Assembly (NCBI RefSeq): GCF_019320115.1
Contig: NC_089591.1
Location: 18,268,502 to 18,332,501 of the forward strand
From: Miscanthus floridulus
Taxonomy: Eukaryota; Streptophyta; Magnoliopsida; Poales; Poaceae
Direction: 5' to 3'
Length of the DNA stretch: 64,000 bases
The translations under genes and the position numbers were made by a program. Below, in pieces: positions 27,801 to 38,108 of this stretch. The notes below the pieces were generated by a model that was not told the origin of the DNA, made no database searches, and saw only the letters and a program-made list of their open reading frames with translations. How positions within the stretch are numbered: the stretch's first letter is position 1; each line of letters starts with the position of its first letter.

Positions 27801-30800
27801 CATATTTGAAATCTGTTTTATCCACCTAAAGACGATCGGAGGTGCATAAGGGACCAGCCCAAGTGATAAACTGAATCATTCATAATCATCAAGGACACAA
27901 TGATGGAAGTCAAAAGTAAGACAAGAAAAATAACACACCACCCACATACTTCTGAAATTCTGATCATAATGCAGCACGGCAACATATAAAGAAAAAAGAT
28001 CATACTGACGGTTACATAATTCTATTCTTAGGGAAGCATTTTATATGTTTAAGTAAAGTTTAGCAAGATATGGTTTTAACTTTTAAAAGATCACAGAACT
28101 ACAGAGCAGAAGAGGCTTACAGGCTGACATAACCAACCATGTCAATGAGAATTAATTAGCAAAACTTACTTTTCTTTAGTAGGCTGCATGAAATAAATTG
28201 CATCCATTGAAGGCAATGGCTGCCTCCGTTTGTATAGGTCTTCAACCACTGCAAAGAGTTGCCAAGGCTGAACTTGTATGGTTGTATGTATATATAGTAC
28301 TTCTGGTAAGAGACTGTAAAATTTCCTTTAGAAGAAAATGAATGTATATATTTGGTAGAAGTAAAAGGAACTAATGTTTCATGGATTTCAAGGCGCCGCC
28401 CTTGGTGTCTCCGTGGGCATCACCCTCGGCACGTCCTCGCGCCCCGGCCTGGGCATCTCTGCGCGCCTTGCACGGCTTGCCACGCTTGCAGCCGCCTGTC
28501 GCAGAAGAAGGCTCCCCCTTCTTCCGGTCACCTTGGCAGGCAGCCCACTGCTCCCGAGTGAGGAGCTTCCTGCCAGTGGTGATGGGCCCCGAGAGAGACT
28601 GTGGCTCATCGCTGTCGACGACCTTGAGGCGACCTATTGCCTCCTCGATCGACATCGTGGAGAGATCCAGCAGGAACTCGATCGAGCGAGCCATTTGCTT
28701 GTACTTCTCGGGGACGCAGCGGAAGAGCTTTTCGACAGCTCCTCGCCGTAAGTGTCATCGCCGAACTGCACCATCTTCTGCAACAGAATGTTGAGATGGA
28801 GAGCAAAGTCATCAACGTCCTCACATGGCTTGAAGGCCAGGTTCTCCCACTCCTTGCGAAGTGCCTGCAGTGTGGACTTGCAGGCGCGGTCGCTGCCGAT
28901 GCGTGCCGCAGCGATGGCGTTCCAAGCCTCCTTGGCAAGTCCGCTTGTTGGTAAGCGAGAACTGCATCTCGGACGGGACTGCAGCGATGAGGGCATCCAG
29001 CGCCCGTCGATCCTGGTCGTAGTCGACGTTGCCGTACCGGACTGCCTCCCACATGTGCCGCACCTGCGGCCGACGTCCCTGACAACAACCTGAAGCCCAT
29101 GGTAACCATGGTACCGATCCGAGGAGAGAGCCACGCTGCCTGTGACGGCCGCGCTCTCCATCGACCCGTCCGCCACCGTTGCCGTGCGCGCCTCCTCCAA
29201 GAGCGCCGCCGGCGCGTCCGCGCCTGTCTAGGCTGCCGCCGCGCTCGTGGGCGTGCGCGGCTACCCACTGCGCCGCCCGCGCTCGCGCTACCTCCCTCCC
29301 CAGCAGCTTGAGGTCCGCGTCGACGCTGTCGTCAGCAGAAACGGAGCTGCTGATGCTGTCGCGCAGAGCCTCGACCTCTGCTGCCGCCGCACGCGCTGCA
29401 TCAGTCGCCGCTTCCACCTCCGCTCTGGCTGCTGCCAGCCTCGACGCCCTTGCCGCCGCTCGCTCGCGTTCCTCGGCAAGTTCGGCCTCCTGCCGACGCC
29501 GCGTGCTCGAGGCGACCGAGCGCTGAGACTACCCTGTGGACATAACGCGCTACCAGGGGGCTGCTGCATGAGAGGGCTGCTTCAGAGTGCGCAGAGGGAG
29601 AGGAGTGAGCAGGAGCGGCCAGAGCTGCTGCTGCTCCCAGCTAGGGGCTGTTGCGCGGCTGGGAAAGGAGATGAGCAGGAGATGCTCAGGCTACAGGATA
29701 GTACAGCTCTGATACCAGTTGTTAGTCGCTAAATTCTTACTCTTGATAGTAGCAGAATTCTTACTCTCATCGAGAGAGGATGACACTAGGAGTTGGGGTA
29801 ATTTTTTGGTTTATTTCTCACACAAATACCATACCAACCTGAGGGGTTGGAGATACATATTTATAGGCTGTTAACCAGCCAAGCATATGCCAAGATGCTA
29901 GTCTAAGATGCTGTCCTAGATGTTAGTCCTAGATGCTAAGATGCTGTCCTCCAGTCAAGGATGCTATCCTTGGACAGCAAGACCACCATGCTGCTGCTGC
30001 CCCACAAAGACCTACACAAAGACTTATCCATCAGAGTCGGTGGACTTCTCCCTCCGCCTGCAAACGCTCATCAGCAAGCTGTGGAACTACGGTGTCACCA
30101 TCGACGAAAGAAGAGGCGGTTTCCAAGTACCTCCACTCCGTGCCGGCGAAGTACATCCAGATTGCTTTCTTCATAGAGACGATGCTGGACTTGTCCACCC
30201 TCACCATTGAGGATATGACAAGCCGTCTGCGGGCGGTGGACGAGAGCATGGAGCAGGCCACAGCAACGACGGACAGCGGCAAGCTGCTGCTGACAAAGGA
30301 GGAGTGGGCTACCCGGATGAAGGAGAAGTCCGGGGAAGCCTCCTCCAACCGCGGTGACGATGGCAAGCGTCACGGCAAGGCTTTTTCGGAGAAGAAGAAG
30401 AAGGTCGACCCCAACGCCTACCGGCGCTGCGGGGAGACGGGCCATTGGGCAAAGGAATGCCCAAATCGCAAGTAGGAGAAGAAGGTTGAGGCTCATCTGG
30501 CGCAGGCTAATGATGATGATTAGGCCACTCTCATGATGGCGACGTTCTGTGCCCTGCACGATGTTGAGCCCAAGGAGAAGGAAGAGGTGATGGCGGTGGA
30601 AGGGCCTAAGAAGGCTCTGAAGGCTGTCAACCTCGACGAACCGCACGCCCAACGAGGAGCGGTGGTGGTACTTGGACTCCGGCGCCAGCAACCACATGAC
30701 GGGCTCTAACGAAGCCTTCTCCGAGCTCGACGACAACGTGACCGGCACGGTGAAGTTCGGTGACGGCTCAAGGGTGGCGATCTGAGGGCGCAGCACCATC

Positions 30801-33800
30801 ATCTTCAGGTGCCAGAACGTCGAGCACAACGCGCTGACGGATGTATGTTACATCCCGCAGCTGCGTTCAGGCATCATCAGCATTGGCCAGCTAGATGAGC
30901 GCGGCAACGAGATACTGATCAAGGACGACGTCCTCAAGATCAGGGACCGAGAGCAGCAGTTTCTTGCGAAGGTGAAGAGGTCCCGGAACCGGCTGTACCT
31001 GCTCGACCTTAAGGTGGAGCAGCCCATCTGCTTGGCTGCACGGCGCACGGAGGAACCGTGGCCGATATGGACATCTCCGCTTCGACGCTCTTGGTCGGCT
31101 GGAGAAGATGGTTACTAAGCTGCCTCACATTGAGCACGCAGGCAAGCTGTGTGACAGCTGCCTGGCTGGGAAGCAAAGAAGGCTGCCGTTCCCGAAGACG
31201 GCGAAGTACCGCACGGCAGAGGCTCTCGAGTTGGTCCACGGTGACCTCTGCGGGCCGATCACGCCGGCGACGCCCAGCGGACGCAAGTACTTCATCTTGC
31301 TGGTGGATGACTGCAGCCAGTACATGTGGCTGCAGCTTCTGACCAGCAAGACCGAGGCGGCGGAAGTGGTTAAGAAGTTCAAGGCGCTCGCGGAGGCAGA
31401 GAGCGGCAAGAAGCTGCGCGTACTGTGGACTGGTCGCGGCGGCGAATTCACTTCGGTCGAATTCGCTGCATACTACGCAGATCAGGGTGTGGTGCGACAC
31501 CACACCGCGCCGTACGCACAACAGCAGAATGGCGTGGTGGAGCGGCGGAACCAGACGGTGGTCGGCATGGCTCGATCCATGTTGAAGGCTAAGAAGATGC
31601 CGACAGGAGTTCTGGGGAGAGGCGGTGACCATGGCGGTGTTTATCCTCAACCGCGCGCCCACCAAGGCCCTGAAGGGCAAGACGCTGTTCGAGGCTTGGC
31701 ATGGACGCAAGCCGAATGTGTCCTTCATCAGAACATTTGGCTGCGTCGGCCATGTGAAGAACACCAAGCCTCACCTCGGCAAGCTAGAAGATAGGAGCAC
31801 GCCGATGGTGCTCCTGTGCTACGAGGAGGGCAGCAAGGCCTATCGGCTTTATGATCCCATGAGAGGCAAGGTGGTGATCTCTAGGGATGTGGTGTTCGAT
31901 GAGATGGCGGCCTGGGACTAGGAGGGTCCAGGCACGGGGGAAGCTGGCACCTTGAGTAGTACCTTCGTCGTTGAACACTTAGTCATCCACGGTGGTGGAG
32001 ACACTGGAGAAGAGGTGTCGACCACCCCAGGAGTGGTGCCAAGCGGTCCAGCAGCAATGCCGGCCACTCCAGAGGGGGTGCTGAGCACTTCAGCAGCAGT
32101 GCCAAGCGCTCCAGCAGTGGAGCCGACCACTCCAGGAGTGGTGCCGACTGACTCCAGTAGTGGATCCGACCACTCCAGCAGTGGTGCCGAGCGATCCAGA
32201 AGCGATGCCGACCACTCCGGCAAAACTAGGGAGGCCAGGGGACACCTCCACTCGAGTTCACCTCCCCTCCGAGCGACATCAGCGAGTTCGTGGATGCCTT
32301 CCACGATGACGAGGAGGTGCGGTTCCGCAGGTTGGACAACATCGTCGGCAATGCAGGGGCCTCAGGCCTGGCGAGTCAGCTGCTCGATGACCCAAAGCTG
32401 CTCCTTGTTAGTGCTGAGGACCACCGACGTTTGCAGTGGCTGAACGCGACGCCAATTGGTGACGGGCGATGTTGGAAGAGATGAAGGCCATCGAGGACAA
32501 TGGCACATGGGAGCTTGTAGATCCACCGGTGGGCTACAGGCCGATCGGCTTGAAGTGGGTCTACAAGGTGAAACGGGACAAGCGCGGCGCCATTGTCAAG
32601 TACAAGGCTCGGCTCGTCGCCCTGCGGCTTCGTGTAGCGTGAGGGCATCGACTTCGAGGAAGTCTTTGCTCCGGTGGCGTGAATGGAGTCCGTTCGCTTG
32701 CTGTTGGCCATGGCAGCAGCGAAGGATTGGCGCGTCCACACCTCGACGTCAAGTCTGCGTTCCTCAACAGCGAGCTCGCGGAGATGGTCTCCGTCAAGCA
32801 AGCTCCGAGCTTCGCCGTCAAGGGCGCTGAGCACAAGGTGATCAAGCTGCGCAAGGCGCTCTACGGGCTGCTGCAGGCCCCTCGGGCTTGGAACGCCAAG
32901 CTCGACGCCACCTTGGGCGAGCTTGGGTTCACTCGCTGCGCTACAGAGCATGCGCTCTACACGCGGCGACGGGGAAGGAGCTCGTCGTCGGCGTGTACGT
33001 GGATAACTTAATCGTCACCGGAGCGCGAGCAGAGGACATCGACGGTTTCAAGCGCGAGATGGCGGCTCGTTTCACGATGAGCGATCTTGGCGCGCTCTCC
33101 TACTACCTCAGCATCGAGGTGAGGCAGGAGAAACAGAGCATCTCCCTGGGTCAGCGCGCCTAAGCGGAGAAGCTGCTGGAGCGTGGCAGCATGGCGGAGT
33201 GCAAGCCGTGCGCGACTCCGATGGAGCAGCGGCTGAAGCTGAGCAAGCACAGCACTGTTGCGAAGGTGGACGCAACGCGCTACCGGAGCATCGTCGGCGG
33301 GCTGCGCTACCTGACTCATACCCGACCGGACATTGCGTTCGCGGTTGGGTACGTCAGCCGTTTCATGGAGGACCCGCGCGAAGATCACTTGTCGGCAGTG
33401 CAAAGGTTGCTGCGCTACGTCAAGGGGACGCTCGATCAAGCGATCATCTTCCCCAAGAGTGGCGGCAAGGGTGGGTTGCGGCTCTCGGTGTTCAGTGAGG
33501 CACCCCCCAAGGCAAAGGAAGGTGAGCCGAAGCTCACTGTCTTTAGCGATGCGTACATGGCGGGCAACATTGATGGGCGACGGAGCACCTCCGGCGTGCT
33601 CGTCTTCTTTGGAGCGGCCCCCATTGTTTGGCAGTCGCTGAAGCAAAAGATCGTGGCGCTATCGACGTGTGAGGCGAAGTACATCACAGCGGCCATGGCG
33701 ACGTGCCAGGCTGTCTAGCTGCACCGGCTGTTGGGCGAGCTGACCGGCGAGGAAGCTCACCCGCCAGCTCTGATGGTGGACAACTAGCCCGCCATCACCC

Positions 33801-36273
33801 TCACCAAGAACCCTGTCCTCCACGACCGGAGCAAGCACATTGACATCAAGTTTCACTTTCTCCGGGACTGCATCGATGGAGGGCAGATCGTCATCGAGTT
33901 CGTCGAGACCGGCAGACATCTCGCTGACATCCTCACCAAGTCACTCGGGCGCTTGCGGTTCATGGAGCTGAGGAAGATGATTGGCATGGATGAGGTCAAG
34001 GCATCGGATTAGCAGCAGGAATAGGGGAAGAATTGTAAGACATAATCTGTTGCCCCCCGTTTCTCCATTGTTGGAGAATGGTCGGCTCGGCCGACCACTC
34101 CCTATTGGGAGTTGGAGACTGATCGACTCTGCCGACCAGCTCTTGTAGCTAGTAAGGCAGTAGGCCATAGTAGTAGTGGTATACTTCAGCCATGAAGAGT
34201 GGAGATGGCTAAGCTAAGCTTTGTACCTTAGGAGTAGGTAGTTGGTTTACCCTTGTACCTTAGGAGTAGGTAGTTGGTGTACTCTGTACTCCGGTAGTAG
34301 GTGGTTGGCGTATTCACCAACAACTATGTACCTGGTAGAGGTACAACTAGAGTTGTATATATTCTATCCAAAGGCAATACAGAGTTCAGCTTGCCACATC
34401 CAGAAGCAGAGCTTTCAGCCAGCGCTGGGCTTGTGTTATGTGTGTGTGAGCGGTTCTCAATATCTTCTTCTACCTCTAGCCATAGTGAGTGAGTGTGCTA
34501 GTAAACTTACTGCTTACAAGTGTAGGGACAGCCGAGGGACTAACAGATACTACACAACTAATTCAGACTTAACTCTACTAATTTTACAGTTTGTCACAAC
34601 AATATAGTTCCATTAGAAACTACTGCAGTTTAATGTCAGTTTAGAATTATTGTGGTTTCAGATAAATTGTACGCTTTCAAGTTTCAAGTATAAACTAGTT
34701 ATACTCCAAACACCACATGATGCCAGCTCAAAGGTTTACACAAAAGAAACCATATTATGAACACAATCTGAGATGCCATAAGAAATGCTTTAGAAGATAA
34801 CAGAATTACTTATATTATTGTTATACAGATCTGAGATGTACTGTACAGATTTACTTTCATGTCTAGGTGCCACATTATTGAGTGTAAAAAACAAAATTCT
34901 GAACGATGGATACAACAAATATCTCATAAGAAATAGGTATATAACACACATAACGTAACATATTTAGATGAGTCTACTTACATGAAACCCCTTCTTCTGT
35001 GATATCTGCCATCTTGCATGAAAATGACATTATCTTGACCGTAAGTTTGTCCATGATTAGAACCTGAAATTCATGACACAATTTTATGTGCATGAAAATG
35101 GAACATCTGAAACTAGAAGATCATCTTCCTCCATTCTCCAAGAATACCTTCCATGTTGATTTTGAACTCTTCCGCGTCGATCTCAACATCTCAAGTAACA
35201 AACCTATATGATTGCAACAATAATAAACAAACAAATGTTAATTTATAAATGTGGTAGGTAGTCTACAGTAAATAAAGAAGTGGTATCAGTAGGCCAAGAT
35301 TTAGAGGCCCGCACCATATTAAGCTAAGTTGAATTGTGTACACACACAGAAATATAGGATCAGAAAAGAGAAGTGGTAAAAACAAAATGTGATTGTACAA
35401 AAACACATAAGAGTTCTAGGCAAATGGTAAAGATAAAACATGTGACAATAAAAATATACACAAGTTGCCAGCTATAATTTTTTATAAGTAACTATAAACA
35501 GTACTCTGATTCATATTTTTATATTTGAAAAATCATTGAATTGGTGGTCATAGGTGCTTTTACTGGAGATCAATCTCCAAACTGTCAAAAGGCAAAGAAG
35601 GAAAATTTAAGGATTGGAGATTCTGAAACTGCGTGCAGTCTTGAACTCATGAAACCGTGCTGCAATAGCAATAAAATTATCTGATTGCAGGATCATAAAA
35701 GCTTTCCAACAATAATGCTAGCAATTGTATTCTTAATACAGGAAGCCAATCAAATCAACTGCAGTGCCTGATTACAATAAAGTGAATGGAAGTATTTCCT
35801 TTCATCCAGTGCATGCATGAAGTGGAAAATAAAGTCATAAATATGAGCTCAGTCTTGGGCATGGAAGATGCATACAAACTCTATTGAACTACAACAGTGG
35901 TGTTGTGTCGCCCACAGCGCTAGTTCAATTCCACTGCAGTTTTTCACACTAAATATGCCTCCGTTGTGATACGGACACGAAGTCCTAGTCCTAGCAGCAA
36001 CAAAAAAATACTGTCCGTCACGCCAACTAATTGTCCAAGCAAGCACATAAAAAAAATACCAACATCGTATCAACATTTCCCAGGAATCAAAACCAATCTC
36101 CGTCCCCTCCCTCAGTCCAGACACAAGCGCAGCGACAGTGACCACCTCATCCCCGCTAGCCAAGGATTAGTGACAAGCTGAGAATGGGAACCGGACTTAC
36201 GGTCTCGGGTGATCTGGCGGAAGCTCCTGTAGTCGGCGACGCTGTGCGACGAGCTGTCCGAGTCCATCGACAT
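15823..36273 (-). CDS. SEC1: SEC1/KEULE-like Sec1-Munc18 (SM) protein, 21 exons
   Basis: The joined exons give 667 residues plus stop, matching the length of plant KEULE/SEC1 proteins (about 665). SM proteins bind syntaxin-type SNAREs and promote vesicle fusion; in plants KEULE acts with the cytokinesis syntaxin KNOLLE at the cell plate and in tip growth. Visible family landmarks are a serine-rich start followed by FRQI (about residue 19), [11 protein letters not shown] (about 60-70), SDMSGK (about 101), AIDSQGFITDH (about 153-163), [11 protein letters not shown] (254-264), [14 protein letters not shown] (269-282), [13 protein letters not shown] (365-377), a Ser/Arg-rich linker with SMRSRR (about 565), and the C-terminus ELSLDDLQI. 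The start is the first of two nearby ATGs, at 36273. Every intron is GT-AG and all phases join, so the gene looks functional. Introns 3, 12, 16 and 18 hold transposons. There is no signal peptide or membrane span, as expected of a cytosolic protein. Confidence 0.93.
16498..16677 (-). mobile_element. tRNA-derived SINE, antisense, in SEC1 intron 18
   Basis: On the minus strand the element starts near GGGCAGGTCTGGTGCAG and carries a pol III A-box-like TGGTGCAGTGGTGAGAGCTG and a B-box-like GGTCGTGGGTTCGAAGC. It ends in a run of T. It is flanked by 25-base near-identical duplications, GAGCAAACC...CAGACTA at 16473-16497 and 16678-16702 (one mismatch). A second copy of the family is at 25146-25316. 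It sits exactly between the LINE tail and the LINE's own target duplication. Confidence 0.85.
16703..19485 (-). mobile_element. RTE-type LINE, antisense, 5'-truncated, in SEC1 intron 18
   Basis: The LINE's 3' end is at low coordinate: a short (TTG)n-type tail (minus strand of 16703-16737), preceded by the phrase CTAGCCTACCCCAACTTATT. Simple-repeat tails rather than poly(A) are typical of the RTE clade. A 25-base target duplication, CCTCTGTAAG(A/C)TGGCAAACC and so on, flanks the unit at 16453-16477 and 19486-19510. The left copy is now separated from the tail by the later SINE. The endonuclease start is missing, so the copy is 5'-truncated. Confidence 0.85.
16916..19480 (-). pseudogene. LINE endonuclease-reverse transcriptase, decayed
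   Basis: Minus-strand pieces encode, in order, part of an apurinic-type endonuclease (19480-18975; the motifs LNVISAYAP and [11 protein letters not shown]), a linker rich in Lys/Arg/Glu (18612-18226) and the reverse transcriptase. RT fragments 18265-17711 contain [15 protein letters not shown] and [15 protein letters not shown]. Fragment 17990-17676 contains [13 protein letters not shown]. Fragment 17707-16916 contains [20 protein letters not shown] and the catalytic region [12 protein letters not shown]. The usual first catalytic aspartate of the (F/Y)xDD box reads Asn here, and several frame changes and stops break the ORF. It is not expected to encode an active enzyme. Confidence 0.85.
19763..20012. 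mobile_element. Stowaway-like MITE
   Basis: The left end reads ACCCTCTATTCCAAACTATAAG and the right end is roughly its reverse complement (CTTACAATTTGGAATGTACT). The interior carries the sub-terminal phrases seen in grass Stowaway (Tc1/mariner) MITEs, including TTGGTCAAAATTAG near the right. TA dinucleotides sit at the edges. The size, about 250 bp, is typical. It lies in SEC1 intron 18, between the LINE and exon 18. Confidence 0.65.
21545..22085. repeat. Diverged tandem repeat, about 150-bp units
   Basis: Units begin near 21551, 21696, 21850 and 22003. Each has a GTTGTAGCTCTCAA-like start, then ACAACTTTGTAGTTGAC, and a conserved AGAGGCCCAAAT phrase about 60-70 bases on. Units differ by many substitutions, so the array is old. 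It lies in SEC1 intron 15, just left of a truncated LINE insertion. Confidence 0.6.
22133..22480 (+). mobile_element. 5'-truncated L1-type LINE, 348 bp, with poly(A)
   Basis: A perfect 16-base duplication, ATGTGGGGCTCAATAT, flanks the unit at 22117-22132 and 22481-22496. The unit ends TAGCGTTGTGAAAAAAAA, a short poly(A) after a typical LINE 3' end containing TAATGAAATTC. Only the 3' tail of the element was copied, so no domain can be read. It lies antisense to SEC1, in intron 15. Confidence 0.8.
22576..22599 (+). repeat. (G)24 homopolymer
   Basis: Twenty-four consecutive G follow a TGTGTGTTGTTGTT stretch. The length may be unreliable in an assembly. It is intronic. Confidence 0.9.
22803..22938 (-). 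mobile_element. Possible antisense LINE 3' end with poly(T) start
   Basis: On the plus strand a run of T is followed by GAACAAACCGACAGTGACAC and other LINE 3'-end-like sequence read backwards. Flanking copies of ACTATAACTTTATAC at 22774-22788 and 22941-22955 may be a target duplication, though 14 extra bases lie between the left copy and the poly(T). The call is tentative. Confidence 0.4.
25146..25316 (-). mobile_element. tRNA-derived SINE, antisense, in SEC1 intron 12
   Basis: This is the same family as the element at 16498-16677, with long shared blocks such as CCCGCAAATCTGCGGAGAGG. On the minus strand it carries an A-box-like TGGTGCAGTGGTCAGAGCTG and a B-box-like GGTCGTGGGATCGAAGC. A perfect 17-base target duplication, CACCCAGGGCTTAGTCT, flanks it at 25129-25145 and 25317-25333. 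It lies between SEC1 exons 12 and 13 and does not touch splice sites. Confidence 0.88.
28381..29705 (-). pseudogene. gag: Copia gag fragment, antisense, in SEC1 intron 3
   Basis: Read leftwards from the primer site at 29706, broken frames give an Ala/Arg/Glu-rich coiled-coil-like N-terminus (about 29417-29250, with [19 protein letters not shown]). A gag core follows (about 28990-28770, with [20 protein letters not shown] and [20 protein letters not shown]), then [20 protein letters not shown] from about 28694. Frame changes near 28740 and elsewhere break it, and it ends abruptly at about 28380 in intron sequence before a zinc knuckle appears. It faces a second gag of related type at 29975-30475. 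Confidence 0.75.
29706..29717 (-). other. Met-tRNA primer-binding site of the antisense Copia fragment
   Basis: On the minus strand TGGTATCAGAGC follows the LTR terminus CTAACA with two bases (AC) between. It is an exact match to the plant initiator-Met primer site and fixes the direction of this half of the composite element. Confidence 0.85.
29720..29974 (-). mobile_element. Short antisense Copia LTR
   Basis: On the minus strand the LTR ends GACTAACA directly before the primer site. A TATA-like CCTATAAATATG (minus strand of about 29860-29871) and an AATAAA (about 29811) fit a compact LTR promoter and terminator. The start is less sure; a TGTCCAAGG at 29974 is the best candidate. The unit has repeated TAGCATCTT/TGTCCTAGAT phrases. 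No second copy of this LTR is present in the window. Confidence 0.6.
29975..34012 (+). pseudogene. gag-pol: Copia gag-pol, 5'-truncated and broken
   Basis: In order: a gag core (30003-30475) with [11 protein letters not shown] and [17 protein letters not shown]; a zinc-knuckle remnant [13 protein letters not shown] whose first Cys is lost; and the protease region [14 protein letters not shown] at about 30663, with a stop at 30781. Then come the GAG-pre-integrase and integrase (31030-31620; [33 protein letters not shown]), the reverse transcriptase (32480-33160; [14 protein letters not shown]) and RNase H (33540-34012; [25 protein letters not shown]). The RT active box reads YVDN where the family has YVDD. 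Several stops (for example 33162 and 33718) and frame shifts make it non-coding. Sense is opposite to the host gene. Confidence 0.85.
34034..34545 (+). mobile_element. 3' LTR of the intronic Copia element
   Basis: A purine tract AATAGGGGAAGAA precedes TGTAAGACATAATCTG, and the LTR closes with GGACTAACA. It shares the CTAACA terminus with the antisense LTR at 29720 but little else that I can align. The five bases after the end are GATAC; no matching duplication is seen at the left edge of the composite (about 28380), as expected after rearrangement. Confidence 0.65.
34221..34318 (+). repeat. Three 32-bp tandem units inside the Copia LTR
   Basis: TTGTACCTTAGGAGTAGGTA starts at 34221 and again at 34253; a diverged third unit (TGTACTCCGGTAGTAGGTGG) starts at 34285. 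They lie upstream of the likely start of transcription, so they may be promoter repeats; this is inference. Confidence 0.7.
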
Positions 36274-36833
36274 GGCCAACGGAGCCCCCACTCCTCGCCG
36301 GCGAGCCCTCGCTGTAGGGTTAGGGTTCGCGGCCGCCTCCGGGACTCGAAATGCGGGCTTGCCGATTCGAGCGGAGGGAATGGTGAATGGTCGCGCGGTG
36401 AGGGAGGCCGAACGCGGAGGAATGGAATTTACGGGCAGTGGTTGCCGCCGCTGTGGGGGTTGGACGGGGTACTACAGTAACAAGGACAAGGAATCTGCTC
36501 GACCAGTTTTCTCCATTGACGACCAGACGGGAGTAGTCGTGTGGTGTGGGGTTTTGAGTGGGTCTATGGCAGATGGGACCGCGACGCGCTGTTAGGTTTC
36601 TAGACCCACGCGTCATTGAGGCCTAGATCTTCGTGTGATGGACGGGGTGGGGTGCTCGAATGGTTCCAGAAGAGAAGCGCGGTTGAAAAGTTGAACGGAG
36701 GAAGGCCGAATGCGTGTTGAGCTGTTCCAGAAGGACGGAAGGAAAGAGGGTTTTTTTCCTTCGGATGCAAGCAAACAGGCAGCGCGAGTGCATGTGATGC
36801 GGCTTGTTTGTTTCCAAATTATGTTATCACATG
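36274..36833 (-). promoter_or_regulatory. SEC1 5' UTR and proximal promoter region
   Basis: This GC-rich stretch lies immediately upstream of the start codon on the minus strand. It holds a doubled telo-box, AACCCTAACCCTA (minus strand of 36315-36327), about 42-54 bases before the ATG. Plant telo-boxes are common near the transcription starts of genes active in dividing cells, which would suit a cytokinesis gene. I see no clear TATA box and cannot place the transcription start. Confidence 0.5.
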
Positions 36834-36950
36834 GGGCCTGTTTTGTAATCTGTTTTTTTTCAGTTTATTTTTTTAAGCCGAAATAATATTTTTCTCTCAC
36901 AACAAATCTGTCGGAATAGTGTTTCGTATTTTTTTCAGCGAAGCGAACCG
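36834..36950. mobile_element. Possible hAT-like MITE in the SEC1 promoter
   Basis: The stretch begins GGGCCTGTTTTGTAATC and ends TTCAGCGAAGCGAACCGG. The interior phrases (AAGCCGAAATAAT, TTTTTCTCTCACAACAAATC, GGAATAGTG) resemble a common grass hAT-type MITE. Terminal repeats are degenerate and no clear 8-base duplication is visible. Confidence 0.4.
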
Positions 36951-38108
36951 GAACCATAGAAGTTTCTGTCTCATGTACACTCGATAGAAAGCCCATTTTA
37001 TATATCGTGCACGACGTATCTTTATTAATTATGATCGTATTTTACTCTACGGTGTAATTGACGTCCAGGCGTATTGTCCGAGGGCTAATGTCAAATAGAT
37101 TGTTCCACCCCTATTAAAAAACTAATGTTTGCTAGCTATATCTCGTGCAAATCGTTTATATCATTTCATGGTTAATATCCCACAATCTCAAAAGGAAAAG
37201 CATATGTTTACAAGAGATGCGCCTATTATCACTCGTAGGCCTGTTTGGTACAGCTTATAAGCTGCTTTATAACACCCTAAAATTTGCACTTTTAAAAATA
37301 GGATTAAAATGATTTATTTATGAATTTTGTGCTCATAAAAATCTAGAAAAATAATTTTTTTTCATTAAATTAAAATTTATCATAAGGTTTAGTAACTAGT
37401 TGTGCATACATGTTGGTGCATAAAGTTTATTGTGATGAGTGGTGTTGATTCAAAACTCCAAAGTAATTTGGAATGTTTTTTAAAAGTAAATTTGAAATTG
37501 GCTTTAAAATAAAAGAAAAAAATCAGAAAAATAAGAGCATTTAAAAAGTTGTAAAATTTATTTTTGGAAAACTTACTAAAATTTCCTCATTTTTACTTGA
37601 GTTGAAAAGGTATATTTGAAATCTCATTTGAATTTGACTTGGTCATGTTTGAATTTGGTTTTGAAAACGAAATAGGAAAAAAATTGAAAGTGGGAAAATG
37701 GAAACTCACCCTCTCCCTCTATTCGGCCTGCTGGCCCAGGGCCATAGCCCGCTCGCCTCCAACTCTCTCTCACCCGCGTGGGCCTCTTGTCGCCGGTCCA
37801 GCGCAACCTTCCCTTTCTCCCTTCTCCATCGCAGGCCCAATCCGCGTGTTTGTTTTTTTCCGCGCGGCCTTGATTTTCCCTCGTTGGCCCAGCTGTGTGC
37901 ACCGGTCCAGCGTCGCCGCCGCTCCTCCCGCACGGCCCAGGTCGCGCCGCACGCACGCCTTCTCTCCATCCTGCTGACAGCGCTGGCCCGCCCGTCAGGG
38001 CGCCTTCTTCCTCTCCGCGCCGTGTCCGCTCCGAACACGATCACGCCGACGCCGCCGTGTTCGGCTCCACTACGCCGCGCGTGTCGTGCACCCTACGCTT
38101 CCCGGCCC

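Larger units (their letters stand above)
15823..36273 (-). other. SEC1: Exon table of the SEC1 gene
   Basis: Coding exons in order: 36201-36273, 35148-35203, 34982-35063, 28170-28248, 27580-27630, 27403-27499, 27284-27316, 27008-27136, 26016-26207, 25853-25936, 25640-25738, 25491-25564, 24712-24808, 24112-24237, 23932-24030, 21325-21441, 21152-21229, 20237-20439, 16142-16232, 15957-16046, 15823-15876. They sum to 2004 bases (668 codons with the TAA). I set each edge by the GT/AG dinucleotides and by phase continuity. The two longest introns are intron 3 (28249-34981) and intron 18 (16233-20236). Intron 15 (21442-23931) carries insertions described separately. Introns 1 (35204-36200) and 8 (26208-27007), and the intron stretches 22940-23931 and 34546-34981, show nothing I can name. 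Confidence 0.88.

Noticed and set aside
28350..34560. AACTAAT on both sides of the composite Copia as a target duplication
   Set aside because: The copies are not at the element ends (the right one is 10 bases beyond CTAACA) and are AT-rich. Chance is likely.
28371..34607. Intact Copia polyprotein
   Set aside because: There are several stops and frame shifts, a YVDN in place of YVDD, a lost zinc-knuckle Cys and no matching 5' LTR in the same orientation.
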